64,000 nt of DNA from Cervus elaphus (Eukaryota > Chordata > Mammalia > Artiodactyla > Cervidae): positions 60,634,015-60,698,014 of the forward strand of contig NC_057823.1 of the NCBI RefSeq assembly GCF_910594005.1, written 5' to 3'. This document shows, one piece after another, positions 12,812 to 25,580 of the stretch. Within the stretch, counting starts at the first letter, position 1, and the number at the start of each line of letters is the position of its first letter. The notes beneath the pieces were generated by a model that saw only the letters and a program-made list of their open reading frames with translations, did not search any database and had not been told where the DNA came from. A program made the translations under genes and the position numbers.

Positions 12812-13434
12812 ATCAGTTCAGTTGCTCAGTCATGTCCAACTCTTTGTGACCCCATGGACTGCAGCATGCCAGGCCTCCCTGTCCATCACCAACTCCTGAA
12901 GTTTACTCAAACTCTTGTCTACCAAGTCAATGATGCCATCCAACCATCTCATCCTCTGTTGTCCCCTTCTCCTCCTGCCTTCAATCTTTCCCAGCATCAG
13001 GGTCTTTTCCAAATGAGTCAGTTCTTCGCATGAGGTGGCCAGAGTACTGGAGTTTCAGCTTCAGCATCAGTCCTTCCAATGAATATTCAGGACTGATTTC
13101 CTTTAGGATGGACTGGTTGGATCTCCTTGCAGTCCAAGGGACTCTCAAGAGTCTTCTCCAACACTACAGTTCAAAAGCATCAATTCTTCGGTGCTCAGCT
13201 TTCTTTATAGTCAAACTCTCACATTCACACATGACTACTGGAAAAACCATAGCCTTGACTAGACAGACCTTTGTTGGCAAAGTAATGTCTCTGCTTTTTA
13301 ATATGCTATCTAGGTTGGTCATAGCTTTTCTTCCAAGGAGTAAGTGTCTTTTAATTTCATGGCCGCAGCCACCATCTGCAGTGATTTTGGAGCCCCCCAA
13401 AATAAAGTCTCTCACTGCTTCCATTGTTTCCACA
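12812..13434 (-). mobile_element. BovB LINE 3' end, antisense
   Basis: It starts with TCAGTTCAGTTGCTCAGTC, the antisense 3' terminus. ORF2 C-terminal sequence is readable on the minus strand in two blocks (12830-13012 and 13164 to about 13434). It is 5' truncated. Confidence 0.88.
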
Positions 13435-13439
13435 ACGGA

Positions 13440-15200
13440 TATAGCATTGGAATTGAACAAAAATGAAATACAGAGAAAAAAAAGAAAACAAAAAGAAGTA
13501 CTGAAGAAAGGATTAATGAGTTGGGGGACAACTTCATGAAGCTTGGGAGAAGGGTGATGAGGGAATAAAAACATGTATTTGAATAAATAGTTACATAACG
13601 TCTAAATTTGATGACACAAGAAGCTCACAGATCCAGAGATGTTAAAGGACTCCAAGAAATATGACAATCCTTAGCAAAGTCTGTGAAAGCTGTTATCTTA
13701 AGGCCTGCATTAAGTCTAACCATTGCTCTCATTTCTAAACATATACCTTAGCTCTTGTTTTCTTTTTTCCATATGATTTCTTATTCTTGAAATAATGGCT
13801 ATCACTTTATGTGTCTCTGATTTTCTAATAACTCTAGGAAGCCTGGTCATGACCACCTCCTCTCTGCCATGCCTTCTTCACCCTACTCAGAGGAATGTGC
13901 TCTTTTCTGCGCTCCCCTTGTATTTGTCTATAACTTTAGTCAGGTTGCTTTCTTCTTGTTTTGATTGTGAATGTCTATTACTCGTCTTTAAATTTCTAGG
14001 ATCAAAGTTCCTGGAACCAGTAGGTTTCACCCAGTAAGTGTTTGAGAAAAGAATGATGAATGTAGCTGTATGAATCTATCTTTGTTGTCACTTCATTTCA
14101 GCATTTAGTAATACTTGCAATAATTGGTGTTCAATTATTATGTTAGAGTGAAGGAAGCAACTTTTACTAATTAGCATTTGTAAAATCAGAAAGATGTTTA
14201 TATGCTTCTGTGTGCAAGCCATTGTTCTACGTGTGGAGATACTAGAGTGAAAAAAGATCCATGAGCTTATATCCTAGTGTATATGTATTTGTCTATATGA
14301 TTGTATATATTTCATAGTTGGGAAATATACAAGTAAATAATTATGTAAGAAAGATAATTTAGATGTTGAAAAGCATTATGAAAGCAATAAAGCACACTGA
14401 TCTGAGTTGGGGTGGAGGTATTTTGAATTGACAGGGAAATCTTCACTGAGCAGGTAGTATTTGAACTGATATTTCTTAAGAACAAAAAAAAAGAAAGAAA
14501 GAAACTAGCTATTTAAGTTTCTTGGCCAGGAGTCTTCCATTTGGAGGAAACAATAAGAGCAGGAGCCATAAGGTAAAGAGTACTTGATGTATTTGAGAGA
14601 AGCAAGAGAATGGTATTTATGCCCCATCACTGAAATCCATCTGTGAAATACTTGTTAAAATAAAAATGTTAAGTAAGAATCATCATGTATGTTTTGCCTA
14701 ACAGCAAGGGGTTGAAGAAAATAGCCCCTAATTCACATTCATAGGGAATATCAAGGGTTTTTAATTCAGTGACCATTAGGAGTATGCTCTCTTAGTCCAA
14801 TAAATTCCTCCACCTTAAAATCCCTCACATTAGCATTTTTATTTTCTTACTAGTTGTGACACCAAGCGTTATTAATATTGTGCACAAATTACACAGGTTA
14901 CTGCCTGATGGAAGCTTTCTTGTCCCAAGGCTCTGCTGGGAACAGGTTCATATATGCAAATTGCTAGAAAATGACTTGCTCACAACTATTACTGATTGCT
15001 GATGAGAGCAAATTCTGGGTGTAATACATATAATTCATTTTATTCTGCCTAAACATTTCAGGCTATTGTTCCTGTCTAAAAAAGGCAGGAAATAAGCTTC
15101 TTTGGTTTCTGATGTCTCTAATCACTGGGGACATAGATTATACAATCAGGGTGGAGAATCTGGCTGGCTGCCAAATGTATAGGTACTCATAAGCATGCAT
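13440..15200. other. Spacer upstream of SPINK unit A
   Basis: No coding exon recognised. About 14100-14490 has the look of an ancient interspersed repeat (ATTGTTCTACGTGTGGAGA, then an 'AAATCTTCACTGAGCAGG' stretch), related in style to the arms at 571 and 1183. The final 200 bases lead into the TATA box at 15212. Confidence 0.4.
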
Positions 15201-15211
15201 ATGGATCTACT

Positions 15212-15218
15212 TATAAAT
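15212..15218 (+). promoter_or_regulatory. TATA box of SPINK unit A
   Basis: TATAAAT lies 80 bases upstream of the start codon, predicting transcription start near 15240-15245 and a short 5'UTR. Unit B has a comparable TATATAA 76 bases before its ATG, which supports both assignments. Confidence 0.65.
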
Positions 15219-15291
15219 ACAGCTTCTAGAACATCCACAGTGGTAAACTCTTGTTAACACATTCCCTGCAGACTTGGCAGATTCATTCATC

Positions 15292-18200
15292 ATGAAGTTA
15301 TCAGGCACCCTTCTGCTTATGATCAGTGTGGCCTATTTGTTCATCTTGGCAGGTGAGTACTGTACACACACATACACAGACACACACACAGAATGGAATT
15401 CTGGTCAATGTTAGCAGTCATGATGTGATGTCTTTGTTTATGATGATGATGACGGTGATAAGGATGGTTATTGATGGCGACCACCCATAATGCTATTAAT
15501 TTAGAGGAAACTTACAATTTATCACTATAACACTATGAATTATGATACTATGATGCTATTATGAATACTATGATAATATTATGAATTATCACTATAATAC
15601 TATGTAAGAGATAGTGTCATCTACTTGCAAAATCAATGTTTTAATCCATAGGATGAGATGGCCTGTCCTAGACCAAATGCACCTCAAATGCCTAATCTAA
15701 AAGTTCCAGGCCAGGAATTCCCTGGAAGTGGTTAGGGTTCTGTGCTCATACTGCCAAGGGCCTGGGTGCAACCCCTGGTCAGGGAACTAGTATCCCACAA
15801 GCCAAGCAGTGAGGTCAAGGGGGAACAAAAAAAATAGAAGTTCCAGGCCAGTTGCAAACTAGCAAATCATAATTAAGAGCATAAGATTTCAAATAAGTTT
15901 CATTCTTCAATGAAACAGCTTATATTGAAATTATAACAGAAATTATTACATAAAGTCACCTTCAAGAAATTCTTACCTAAAGAGCTTCAGCTACTGAAAT
16001 GTTCCTGAGATGCTTCCATTCTACTGAAAACTGAGGCATTCTTAATTAGTCTCTAGGTATGCAAAGAAAAAAGAGAGAATGAGTGGAAGAGCCCAAGAGT
16101 AGGATTTTAATATTTGGCCTCTAACCTTCATTGTGCTACTATCTTTTTCTTTAATATTGAGCAACCTACTTCTTTTCTCTGGCTACTGTTCATCATATGA
16201 AAATAGAGTTGTGACCCTTATGTGCTCTAAGACTTGTTTCAATAAAAGGTTATGGTTATGTACATTGTCTTTAGAATCTAAGACCTGGGCTTGCTTTCTG
16301 GCTCTATCATTTACAAGGTACATGCCCTCAGATGAGTTATTTGCCCCAGGTTGCAATTTCCTTAGATTTAACACAGAACTATTAGTATGACTTAATATAT
16401 GTAAGATTTAATACAGTGCTTGAAATATAGAAATCCCTTAGTACATGGTAGATACTATTAGTGGAAATAGGGTCAATTATATGATTTTTTTCAATGTTCT
16501 CCAAATTATTTTGTATTTTATTGTTATATTAGCTCTTTTTTGGCCAATTGTCTTGATTATCCTTTAATCTAACGGTTTCTAGATTTTGGAATTTTCAACT
16601 TCTTTCTGGTTAAATATATGCCACTTTGACATATATTCTTGCCTTCCTTTCTTAAGTTAAAGCCTGGTTGTAAGGTAAACATTAAAGAAGTGAATATAAT
16701 TAAGTAAAAGCCACACAGATCATAAATAGCAAATGTAGTGAAAAGAGCTTTGTACTGGTTGTTTGTAACCTGGCCTCTGGTTCAGCTGTGTAGTTAACAA
16801 GCTGTGTGTCCTGAAGAAGCTTTCTGTCCTTCTCTGGGCCTTAGTTCTTCATCCTAAATATGGCAGTTATAATCTTAGAAGGTCTCTGTGGATCATTTTA
16901 ACTCTAACACACTGATTCTGGAATCTGCCTGTCCTGTTGTGACTTACCAGTTTGTTCTCTCCTTGCAGAGGCTGTGAGCCAAGGGGGCTACCAGGTATGT
17001 ATTTCTCACTCTTAGGGGCCCTCTACTATCACAAGAGGCTGTCTTACAACAAAGGTGATTTTGAGTTGGGAAGTACTGTGACTATTTCATTAAGGTCTTC
17101 TGAGTTCATTTGGTTGCTCTGGTGAGAAGGTGGGATGACAGCATGATATCCTTATTTAGAAAAAAAAGTCATTATTAGTGCAGATGCCTTTTCCTTAACA
17201 GTAGAAAAGCACTTAAAAATTACTTCCCATTTTCTTTAGATGAGCCAGATGTCACATTTCCAAAGAAATAGTATGTACACAGTTAAAGCCTCTAAAATAA
17301 TACATTGCTTATAAAAATATGGGATGAATATCATTTATTTTCTAAATAAGGAAAATTTTGAGAGTGAAAGTAGTATTTACACAGTTTTATAGAGAAGACA
17401 TAAACTGAGACTATTCAGCCAACTCAGAACATACGGTTACTCTAGATCTGAGTACCTTGTTCAGAAGTCTCTACGAATGCTTCATGAAATGCATTCCTGT
17501 TTCCTGCACATACATATTAGATCTTCCGATTGAACCAGGATGTCTAGGGAGGGATGCTGAGGCCTAGGAATCTATATTTTAAGAAGCCCCTAACATTAAA
17601 ATTGTAGAATCACCGCTCTATATCTTAATAAACACACTTAGGTATGGAGAGAGAGTACTTGCCAGACTCACAGACACTAAATCCTTTGGTATCTTAGAGT
17701 GTGTATTAGTCGCTGAGTCATGTCCAACTCTTTGCAATCCCATGGACTGCAGCCTGCCAGGTTCCTTCATCCATGGGATTCTCCAGGCAAGAATACTGGA
17801 GTGGGCTGCCCTTTCTTTCTCCATTTCCTTCTCTTCTTTGTGTACATATGGACAGGTGGCTTGGTTGGCAACTAGTAATCACAGAATCTACACTACTGAG
17901 AGAATAATTTGTAATAATAGGGTCTATAATCATAAGAAATAGTTGTATATCTTAAATTTTTTAAAAATGTAGTCAGAGTTTCCTTTTTGAAATATGAGTT
18001 TTGAGAAAGAACATTCAGGTTTATAATCCAGCCCTATTACTCAATAAATGTCTGATCATTGGTAACTTACTTCACCTTTCTGTGCCTCAGTTTCTTTATC
18101 TATAAAACTCAGCTAATAAAGTACTCAATTCAATACTACATGAGCTAATTTATATACAGCCCATAAGACTGTTCAGTGTAAATACTAAATAAAAATTAAC

Positions 18201-21200
18201 TATTATTAAATTTTTATTTTAATGATTTAATCCTAATAACTAAGTCACATTTATCCAATTCTAGTTTTCTAATTAAAGAGTAAATATTTTAAATGAAATA
18301 TTTATAAAGAGATATAAAGAGAAACAACTCTAGAACTTAAAAAAAAATTAATTTATTCAACAAACATCCTCCACACCAATTCCAAAAAATTCTAACATTT
18401 TAACTTTATTCACATGACTCTTTTAACTTCAAAATCATAGATAATTTTCAAATGCCAATAAGATAATATCCAAATTCCCTAGCCTGGCTTTCATGTCCCT
18501 TATCAATCTATTGGCTGTCTCCTTGTGCAGCCTCATTCATTCTCTACCACCCTGTGATCCAATTCTTTGACCACACTAAATAGCCTATTGTTTCTAGCAT
18601 ACCAAGACCTCTCATATGCCTTGGTTAAGGCTATTTTAACATTCTGAAAGACCATTACCAGTCACACCACTGTGAAAAGTGTGCTCATGCTCTCATTTAG
18701 AAGGACCTTCATATCCTCCTTCATGCAGAAATCTCCTGAGAACAAAATCAATTTTGCTCTATCATCCCTATGAATGATTTACTAAGATCTCATCTGTATT
18801 TTTACTGGATTTTACTGATATACTAAATTCAACATTTATCATATTATGCTATCCATCACAGATAGCCTTCTCTCTTAGAAAGTAAGCTCCTTAGGGCCAG
18901 AGGAAGTGTTTTCTGTCTTGTTCGGATCCTAGGTCTTTAAACGTGGCACAGCTTCAATAAAAATCTCACCTAATAAATGGATAGATGATTGAATGGATAA
19001 ATCAATGGATTGATAGCTGAAGAGATGGATTTAAGAACGAGTGAAAGATTCAACAAATGTTAGAATGTACAAGATAATAACAGATGTGATATATAGTATT
19101 TCTACCTTCTGAAAACTAGCCACCTACAAGAATTTTGAGATAAGGTTATATAATCTATATATCTTATCTAAAAATTTAGTTGAAGATGGAGGTCTAAATT
19201 AACTTTTGGATTCTTTTATGTTTTTAAAAAATATTTTCATTTTGAAAAGTAGCCCAAAGAAATATTACATACTATGTATCTTTCATGCAGCTCACATTAC
19301 ATAACTTTGGTACAGTCATCAAAATCAGGAAATGAACACTGATACAGAACTGTACACCTAACTTGTTAACCTGAAATCCTGTTCAAACTTCACTAGCTAC
19401 CCCAGAAATATCATATGATTCTCTTGTTGTAGGATCTAATCTGAGACCATATATAGTTTTTTGTCTGCTCAGTCTCTCTTCAACTCTAAGCAACAGCTAC
19501 TTTCTTGAGGCAAAATTCAGTTGTAAGATTTTAATTAGAAATTTGACAAGACTACTTTGGAATTTCTAGTTACTGGCACAAAGTAGGCATTCAATATTTG
19601 TTGAGTAAAAAGTAAAGAAATAAAATTGATTTCTCCATGGAACCATACAAAAGGGAATTATAAAGGAAACTAAGCAACAAAAAAGAGAAAAAAAAGTATG
19701 AAAATTAAATCATGCTGAATAAAAGAAAATACAGAAGAGAATGTACTATCTTTAGAAATTAACTTCTGGTAAAGCATATCCCCTCTTTCATACCAAAATA
19801 AACTTTCTGGGGCTTCCCAGGTGACTCAGTGGTAAAGAATTTGCCTGCCAATGCAGGAGACATGAGTTTGCTCCCTAGGTCAGGAAGATCCCCTGGAAGA
19901 GGAAATGACAACACATTGCAGTATTCTTGCCTAGAAAATCCCATGGAAAGAGGAGCCTAGAGGGCTACAGTCCATGGGGTCACAGAGTTGGACATGAGCG
20001 AGCGACTGAGCACACACACATGTAAACTTTTCAAATCAGAAATTATTTCGGAAAAGAAAATGTTTAAAAAAGACAAATTTGGTCTTGCTTAAACTGTACT
20101 ATATGAAATATACAGAGTTTTTTTAAAAAAATGTCTTACCAATTCACAGACAATTCAATTTCACTTAAATCTTTAATCTACTGTGCTTTGATACAACCTA
20201 GAAGTTGATTCTTAATGCCTTCTATTCCATGTGGTGACAGCAGAAAGCATAAAAGTAACAAGTCAGTTCCTTAATCCATGACAATTTAGAAAGTCATGCT
20301 ATTAGAGTTGATGAGACTCTTCTTAACTTTGATTCTTCTGATGTTTAGGGCGAGAAAACTAACAGTTACATTTTGTTCTCTTTACCATATGAGGAAAATT
20401 ATATTCTGGGAGGCAGGTGGAGTTACATATTTTCATGTTGAACTTTTAAGTCTAGAAATATATCTGAAATATTACTGAGATTAAATAATAACTTTATAAA
20501 CTGCATTACTGTCAGGAACTTCTTGAGAGGAGGGACTTAGTATGCAAAATTAGGTTCTTGGAAAAATGGGTTCATGATAGATAAAGAAGCAAACTGGAAA
20601 ATCACAACGTAATGGTATGAAAGTGATGTGAAAGTGAAAGTTGCTCAGTCATGTCCGACTCTCTGTGACCCCACGGACTATACAGTCCATGGAATTTTCC
20701 AGCCCAGAATACTGGAGTGGGTAGCCTTTCCCTTCTCCAGGAGATCTTTCCAACCCAGGGATCAAACCCAGGGTTCCTGTTTTGCAGGCGGATTCTTTAC
20801 CAGCTGAGCCACAAATGTAATGGTATATCTAGGTTTTAATTCTGTCCCCATGTCATGTGAAATGTTGGAAGAATGTCTTCCAAAAGGAATTGAGCCTTAG
20901 TGTCCCCATCTGTAAAATTAGAGCATAGGAAATACTGCTTTTCAAAGAAATGCCCTTCAGCTAAACCGAAAGCAAAATCTCAACAGGTAAAAGTAACACC
21001 AGATAAACACAGACTTGCTTTGCTTGAAGTAAGGGTAATGAAAGCAGAATAAAAAAGATGGCTACTAAAGTCTGTCCTTTATTCCCGTGAGGAAAATCTG
21101 TGAGCAGATTTTCTTTCATTCTACCTATGAAGTTGTGTAATTATATAAAAAACACTTTCACACTATTCAACAAAGTTCCATGAGTTTCCTATTATAGTCA

Positions 21201-22864
21201 AGGCCTAAAGGAAATAGAAATATGAAAAAAAAAATCCCAGAAGTTTTACTTGATAAATGCATCAAAAGTCTTTAAAAAGGCAAATTAAAAACAGAGGGTT
21301 TTTTTTACTTCTAGAAATGGAGCCTAAGGAAAGAACTGAAAATGCATTTATACAGATATTCCTAGCAATATAGATTGCATTAGCAAACAATATGGAAACA
21401 AACAAACAAGGAAAAAGAAAAAACATGGAAACAAACCAAATGTTTCCAAATAGGGAATTGAATAATAATTAATATAGTATATAGTAACTATTCAAAATGG
21501 TAATATAGAATGTATATTGATGCAGAAAGATACTGAAATAATATTTCAAGTTTAAACCATTTTATAAAATGCTATCAATGGTAATGAGACTTGGGAAAAA
21601 TATATAAACAGAGATGATGTCAGGAAAGGTACTATCAATAGTGAAAGTTTCTGGATAGTGTTCTATCCATGATTTAAATCTATCCCTTTTGTGCTGCTCT
21701 GTATTTTTAACGGTTCTATTATACCATGCATTGTATGATAGGTAGTTACAGAGATAGCTAATGAAGCAATTATAGAACTATGATTATATGCACATATATT
21801 TTATTATGCCTTACTCCTAAGAGTCTGCATTAAACCCGGGTCTCCTGCATTGCTGGCAGATTCTTTACTGTCTGAGCCACCATAGAAGTCCAAAGTAAAA
21901 CAAAAATAAGTAAACGAAAGCAAATATAAATAAAAAATATTAATAACATTTGTGTACTACTAAAGGTTGATGTCAGATAATAAACTTGTAGACATTTGGA
22001 AACAGAAGCAATCTTTTTTCGCCTGAGGATTATCAGGAAAATTTCAGAGTATGAGATGGTATTTGAGAGGTGTTATTTCATATCATTAAAGAATGACATA
22101 AAAGAGAAAATTTATTGCAGGAGGAAAGAGTAGTATAGTGCTGGGAAAAAAAGCAAAATGTTTTCACAGGTTATTAATGGCCAATTTGGCTAGCTTAGTG
22201 GGTTCCCATATGGTCAGAATGATATAACGGCTAAGAGTATAGGCTCTAGAGTTAAACTGTCCTTGTTTGAATCCTGGTTTTACAAGGATTCAATAATAAG
22301 ATAATGATAATAAGAGTTTAGTAATAATAAGATAAGAACTTTTAAAATGGATTTATAAGCATAAATAGAATATTTTTGTTATCACTTGAGAGAGGTAGTG
22401 ATGTCAATGCCATTATTCATGAAATTAAAAAAGAACTTTTTAATCACAGGCTTTTTGCAGCAATTATGAGAAAACAGCTACAAATGGAAAACCCTGTCCC
22501 AAGATTAACAAACCAGTATGCGGCACTGATGGACAAACTTACCACAACCTCTGTGAATTCTGCAGAGCAGCTAAGTAAGCACCTGAAAGCTGTCTTTGGA
22601 ATAGCATCTTTGGTTAAGGTCAATGGGGTATAAGTCAGGGAAGTTATTTATTAAGCCTTTTATTATGCTAAGTATTTTACAGATAGTTCTTATTTAAAAT
22701 AAAGCAATATTATTAGCCTCAGACCTAGAAAGCTTAAGTATCATTTCCCAATTCATTTATACTGGGCTTAACCCACATCTACCACACTTCACTGTGAGCA
22801 GTATCTCTATTCTTTCAGGGAAAGAAATGGGAAGCTCAATTTCAAACATGAAGGAAAATGTTGA
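15292..22864 (+). CDS. SPINK-family Kazal serine protease inhibitor (unit A), 4 exons, 85 aa
   Basis: Exons: 15292-15352, 16969-16994, 22450-22574 and 22819-22864 (258 nt including TGA). All introns have GT/AG ends, with phases 1, 0 and 2. Exon 1 encodes a signal peptide (MKLSGTLLLMISV...). Exon 2 adds only eight full codons (AVSQGGYQ). Exons 3-4 encode one complete Kazal domain with six cysteines: C1 and C2 are 13 residues apart, then PVCGTDGQTYHNLCEFC, ending in HEGKC. The predicted P1 residue two after C2 is Lys followed by Ile (CPKI), as expected for a trypsin-like target. The product should be secreted. The MKLSG start and SQGG motif recall SPINK6, but the Kazal sequence differs, so I give no symbol. 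No lesion is seen. Introns hold MIR/L2 fossils and SINEs only. Confidence 0.88.
15712..15832 (+). mobile_element. tRNA-Glu-derived CHR-type SINE, sense
   Basis: It reads AATTCCCTGGAAGTGGTTAG, GTGCAACCCCTGGTCAGGGA, CCACAAGCC and then an A-rich tail. It lies in intron 1 of unit A. Confidence 0.6.
16215..16905 (+). repeat. MIR-like fossils in intron 1 of unit A
   Basis: Two diverged MIR-like stretches, about 16280-16450 (GGCTCTATCATTTACAAGG) and about 16735-16905 (GTGTAGTTAACAAGCTGTGT, TTCTCTGGGCCTTAGTTC). The sequence between them (about 16450-16730) is AT-rich and unassigned. Confidence 0.5.
17698..17828 (-). mobile_element. Bov-A SINE fragment, antisense
   Basis: Antisense words GTCATGTCCAACTCTTTGC, CATGGACTGCAGCCTGCC and CAGGCAAGAATACTGGAGTG, in intron 2 of unit A. 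Confidence 0.8.
18010..19020 (+). repeat. MIR then L2 3'-end fossils in intron 2 of unit A
   Basis: About 18010-18180 is MIR-like (CTTTCTGTGCCTCAGTTTC). About 18475-19020 is L2-like (AGTAAGCTCCTTAGGGCCAG and the following AATAAATGGATAGATGATTG terminus). These are old insertions without coding value. Confidence 0.5.
19811..20021 (+). mobile_element. tRNA-Glu/Bov-A SINE, sense
   Basis: A full-length-looking element: GGCTTCCCAGGTGACTCAGT head, GATCCCCTGGAAGAGGAAAT middle, GAGCGACTGAGCACACACAC tail. Confidence 0.85.
20626..20815 (-). mobile_element. tRNA-Glu/Bov-A SINE, antisense
   Basis: It starts with GTGAAAGTTGCTCAGTCATG and ends with the antisense head TACCAGCTGAGCCAC. It lies in intron 2 of unit A. 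Confidence 0.85.
21834..21892 (-). mobile_element. SINE head remnant, antisense
   Basis: Only the antisense tRNA-derived portion remains (CGGGTCTCCTGCATTGCTGG ... TCTGAGCCACCATAGAAG). Confidence 0.6.
22210..22290 (+). repeat. MIR core fossil
   Basis: ACGGCTAAGAGTATAGGCTC and TTTGAATCCTGGTTTTAC match the MIR tRNA-like head. It ends 160 bases before the Kazal exon of unit A. Confidence 0.6.
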
Positions 22865-22993
22865 TTCGCCTGATGCTGCAAAGCTGGAAGTGCCTACAAT
22901 TCGCCTTTTGCATCAGAAGATTCTGTCTCTGTTTATCCAGTCTCCACTGCTGTGTATTTCCCATCAGTTATTTTGCATAAAGAAAGCACTTTC

Positions 22994-22999
22994 AATAAA
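22994..22999 (+). terminator. Poly(A) signal of SPINK unit A
   Basis: AATAAA 130 bases past the TGA, in the context TTCAATAAAGTTACCTCGG. Unit B has a similar signal (GCAAATAAAGTCGG) about 160 bases past its stop, so the two 3' ends look paralogous. Confidence 0.7.
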
Positions 23000-23262
23000 G
23001 TTACCTCGGCAGACTGACTACATTGATGTTCTTTTCAGCTAACAATGGAGCCACCTTTATTTGATTTAGACTAACTGCTAGACTGCCTTAGTACAAAATG
23101 ATACAATTTGAAAACAAACCACAGGACAGAAATTATCATCACACTTTTCAAATCCAGAATTCTCCAACCAGTACTCTGAGTCTCAATTCTTCAAAATTTA
23201 TGCAGATGAACTCAAGGACAAGAAAGCTCAATCCAAGAAAATATACATCATCTGATACAAAT

Positions 23263-23734
23263 TAGCATCCTTTCAGTTCAGTTCAGTTGCTCAGTCATGT
23301 CCGACTCTTTGTGACCCCATGAATCACAGCATGCCAGGCCTCCTTGTCCATCACCAACTCCCGGAGCTTACTCAAACTCATGCCCATTGAGTCGGTGATA
23401 CCATCCAGCCATCCCATCCTCAGTCGTCCCCTTCTCCTCCTGCCCCCAATCTCTCCCAGCATCAGGGTCTTTTCCAATGAGTCAACTCTTCGCATAAGGT
23501 GGCCAAAGTATTGGAGCTTCAGCTTCAGCATCAGTCCTTCCAATGAACACCCAGGACTGATCTCCTTTAGGATAGACTGGTTGGATCTCCTTGCAGTCCA
23601 AGGGACTCTCAAGAGTCTTCTCCAACACCACAGTTCAAAAGCATCAATTTTTCGGCACTCAGCTTTCTTCACAGTTCAACTCTCACATCCATACATGACC
23701 ACTGGAAAAACCATAGCCTTGACTAGCATTCTTT
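23263..23734 (-). mobile_element. BovB LINE 3' end, antisense, with target duplication
   Basis: The element proper is about 23274-23723, flanked by TAGCATCCTTT (23263-23273) and TAGCATTCTTT (23724-23734), an 11-bp target duplication with one mismatch. The minus strand holds the ORF2 C-terminus (KAECRKIDAFELWCWRRLL). It inserted about 270 bases downstream of the unit A poly(A) signal. Confidence 0.88.
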
Positions 23735-24081
23735 AGTATATATTTGTGAAGTATTTTTCCTTCGGGACATATTGAGTTAGTTTTAGAGCTTCTCAACTTG
23801 TACCCTGAGACAAGAAATAAGTAACAAGTGAGACAAAATGTTGGTCACCTCAGTCATTTGGGGCAGCTGAACAGGTTATGCAACAGCTGAAGCCTTTACG
23901 TTAGTTGTCTCTGGCTTTATCAGTTTACTACATAAAATAATTTTCTATGCATGATAAATTGTGAAAATAGGTTTACTGGCATGTAGTATGTCCTCGGAAA
24001 TCTAAAGATGGGTAGACAAGATTGTATCTTCAAACTGTTTGGAGGGAAAAATTTACAGCAACCAACAAATGTATGGCTCAA

Positions 24082-24266
24082 ACCATAAAAAATTTGCATG
24101 CAATGCAGCAAACCCAGGTTTGATCCCTGGGTTGGGAAGTTCCCTTGGAGAAGGGAATGGCTACCTACTCCAGTATTCTTGCCTGGAGAATTCCACAGAC
24201 AGTGGAGCCTGGCGGGCTATAGTCCAGGGAGTTGCAGATTTGGACACAACTGAGCAATTAACATTT
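24082..24266 (+). mobile_element. tRNA-Glu/Bov-A SINE, sense, head truncated
   Basis: It carries AACCCAGGTTTGATCCCTGG, CCAGTATTCTTGCCTGGAGA and a Bov-A end (GGACACAACTGAGCAATTAA). Confidence 0.8.
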
Positions 24267-24370
24267 TCACTTTCAAAGTATAGTTTGTTACACTCTTATT
24301 TTATAAAATCCCTGTGCATGAATTATTTCATTCACTAATCACAAATAATTATTCAATGCTTATGATAGAT

Positions 24371-24580
24371 TCCAGGAGTCCCTGGTAGCTCAGACGGTAA
24401 AGAGTCGGCCTGCAATGTGGGAGACCCAGGTTCGATCCCTGGTTGGGAAGATTCCTCCCTGGAGAAGGAAATGGCAACCCACTCTAGTATTCTTGTCTGG
24501 ATAATCCATGGACGGAGGAGCCTGGCAGGCTACAGTCCATGGGGTCACAAAGAGTCGAACATGACTGACCAACTTCACTT
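24371..24580 (+). mobile_element. tRNA-Glu/Bov-A SINE, sense
   Basis: A complete-looking copy from GTCCCTGGTAGCTCAGACGG to GAGTCGAACATGACTGACCA, about 100 bases after the previous one. Confidence 0.85.
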
Positions 24581-25580
24581 TATGCTAGATACCATTCCCA
24601 GGATAGGGCAAACAAGACAAGATCCTTGGGGGCATAAGAATAAATATTTTAAAAATATTTTTCAGTTATTAATCAATTTATAAAGGAAGCAAAGTTGAGA
24701 CATATGACAGAGAAAACTGGGTACATTTTGGAGAGAGTAATTATTTGAAATCAGTTACTTTGAATTGAACCCTGAAAGCTGAAAAGCATTTGGGCACAAG
24801 CAAATTTAGAGGAAGGGTGCTCTGAGTAAAGAGAACAACAAACACAAAAACAACAAAACACCAAAAACAAAACCCTGAAATGTAAATAAGGTTGCCATGA
24901 TCAAGGGTGAGAGAAGTCAGTTTATAGAGAGCCTTGGGAGCCAAGGCACAGCATTGGGGTTACTTCGCCAGACATCTAAAATATCTTTACTAGGGTTAAC
25001 TGTGTGAAAACAGCTATTTAATGACACTGTGCTTGAGTTTCCTCACCATATATTTAAGGGTGTGACCAAATACTGTTTGAAGAAGTTAATGAGATAATGT
25101 ACATAGAGCTTCTCATACATGGTACCTATTTTGGTTATCGTGGGGTCTTGACTCAATGTGAAAAAGTAATCACTATCTTGTCAACAGTATTATAACAATT
25201 ATCTCTCTTTGCATAACAGATCATCTCCAACTTACTGGCTTAAGACGAAAACAGTAAGTTACAGTATTTGCCCACAATTCTGCAACCTGTGCAGGCTCAG
25301 CAGAAACGGCCCGCCTCTGCTCCAGATGCTGCTGGCTGTGTGGCTCCCTTGGGATCCACGAAGAATTCAGTGGATTTCTGAATGTTTTTCTGTGGCAGTG
25401 CTAGAGAGGTTTCTCTTTGTCTCCCTGTCTCTGTCTCTCTGCAGTTTCTCACTCAACCCTGCCAGGCTCTTAAGGCTTAGACATAAAAACGGCATGTTGT
25501 CATGTTCACTACATTCTGTTGGTCAAAGGAAGTCACTGGCCCAGCTCGGATTCAAGGGAGTGGGATGGATTCTTCTGTAG
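24580..25580. repeat. Ancient repeats between units A and B
   Basis: 24580-24960 resembles an old interspersed repeat ending in a GAGAGCCTTGGGAGCC stretch. 25025-25150 is MIR-like (GCTTGAGTTTCCTCACCATA). 25215-25580 looks like an old DNA-transposon or LTR fossil (ACTTACTGGCTTAAGACG). The 123-codon open frame across the last block is not credited as a gene. Confidence 0.35.

Noticed and set aside
22376..22633. 85-codon open frame as a protein
   Set aside because: It is a frame-shifted shadow of the Kazal exon of unit A (22450-22574).
25209..25580. 123-codon open frame as a gene
   Set aside because: It lies in an old interspersed-repeat-like block without start context, splice partners or a domain.
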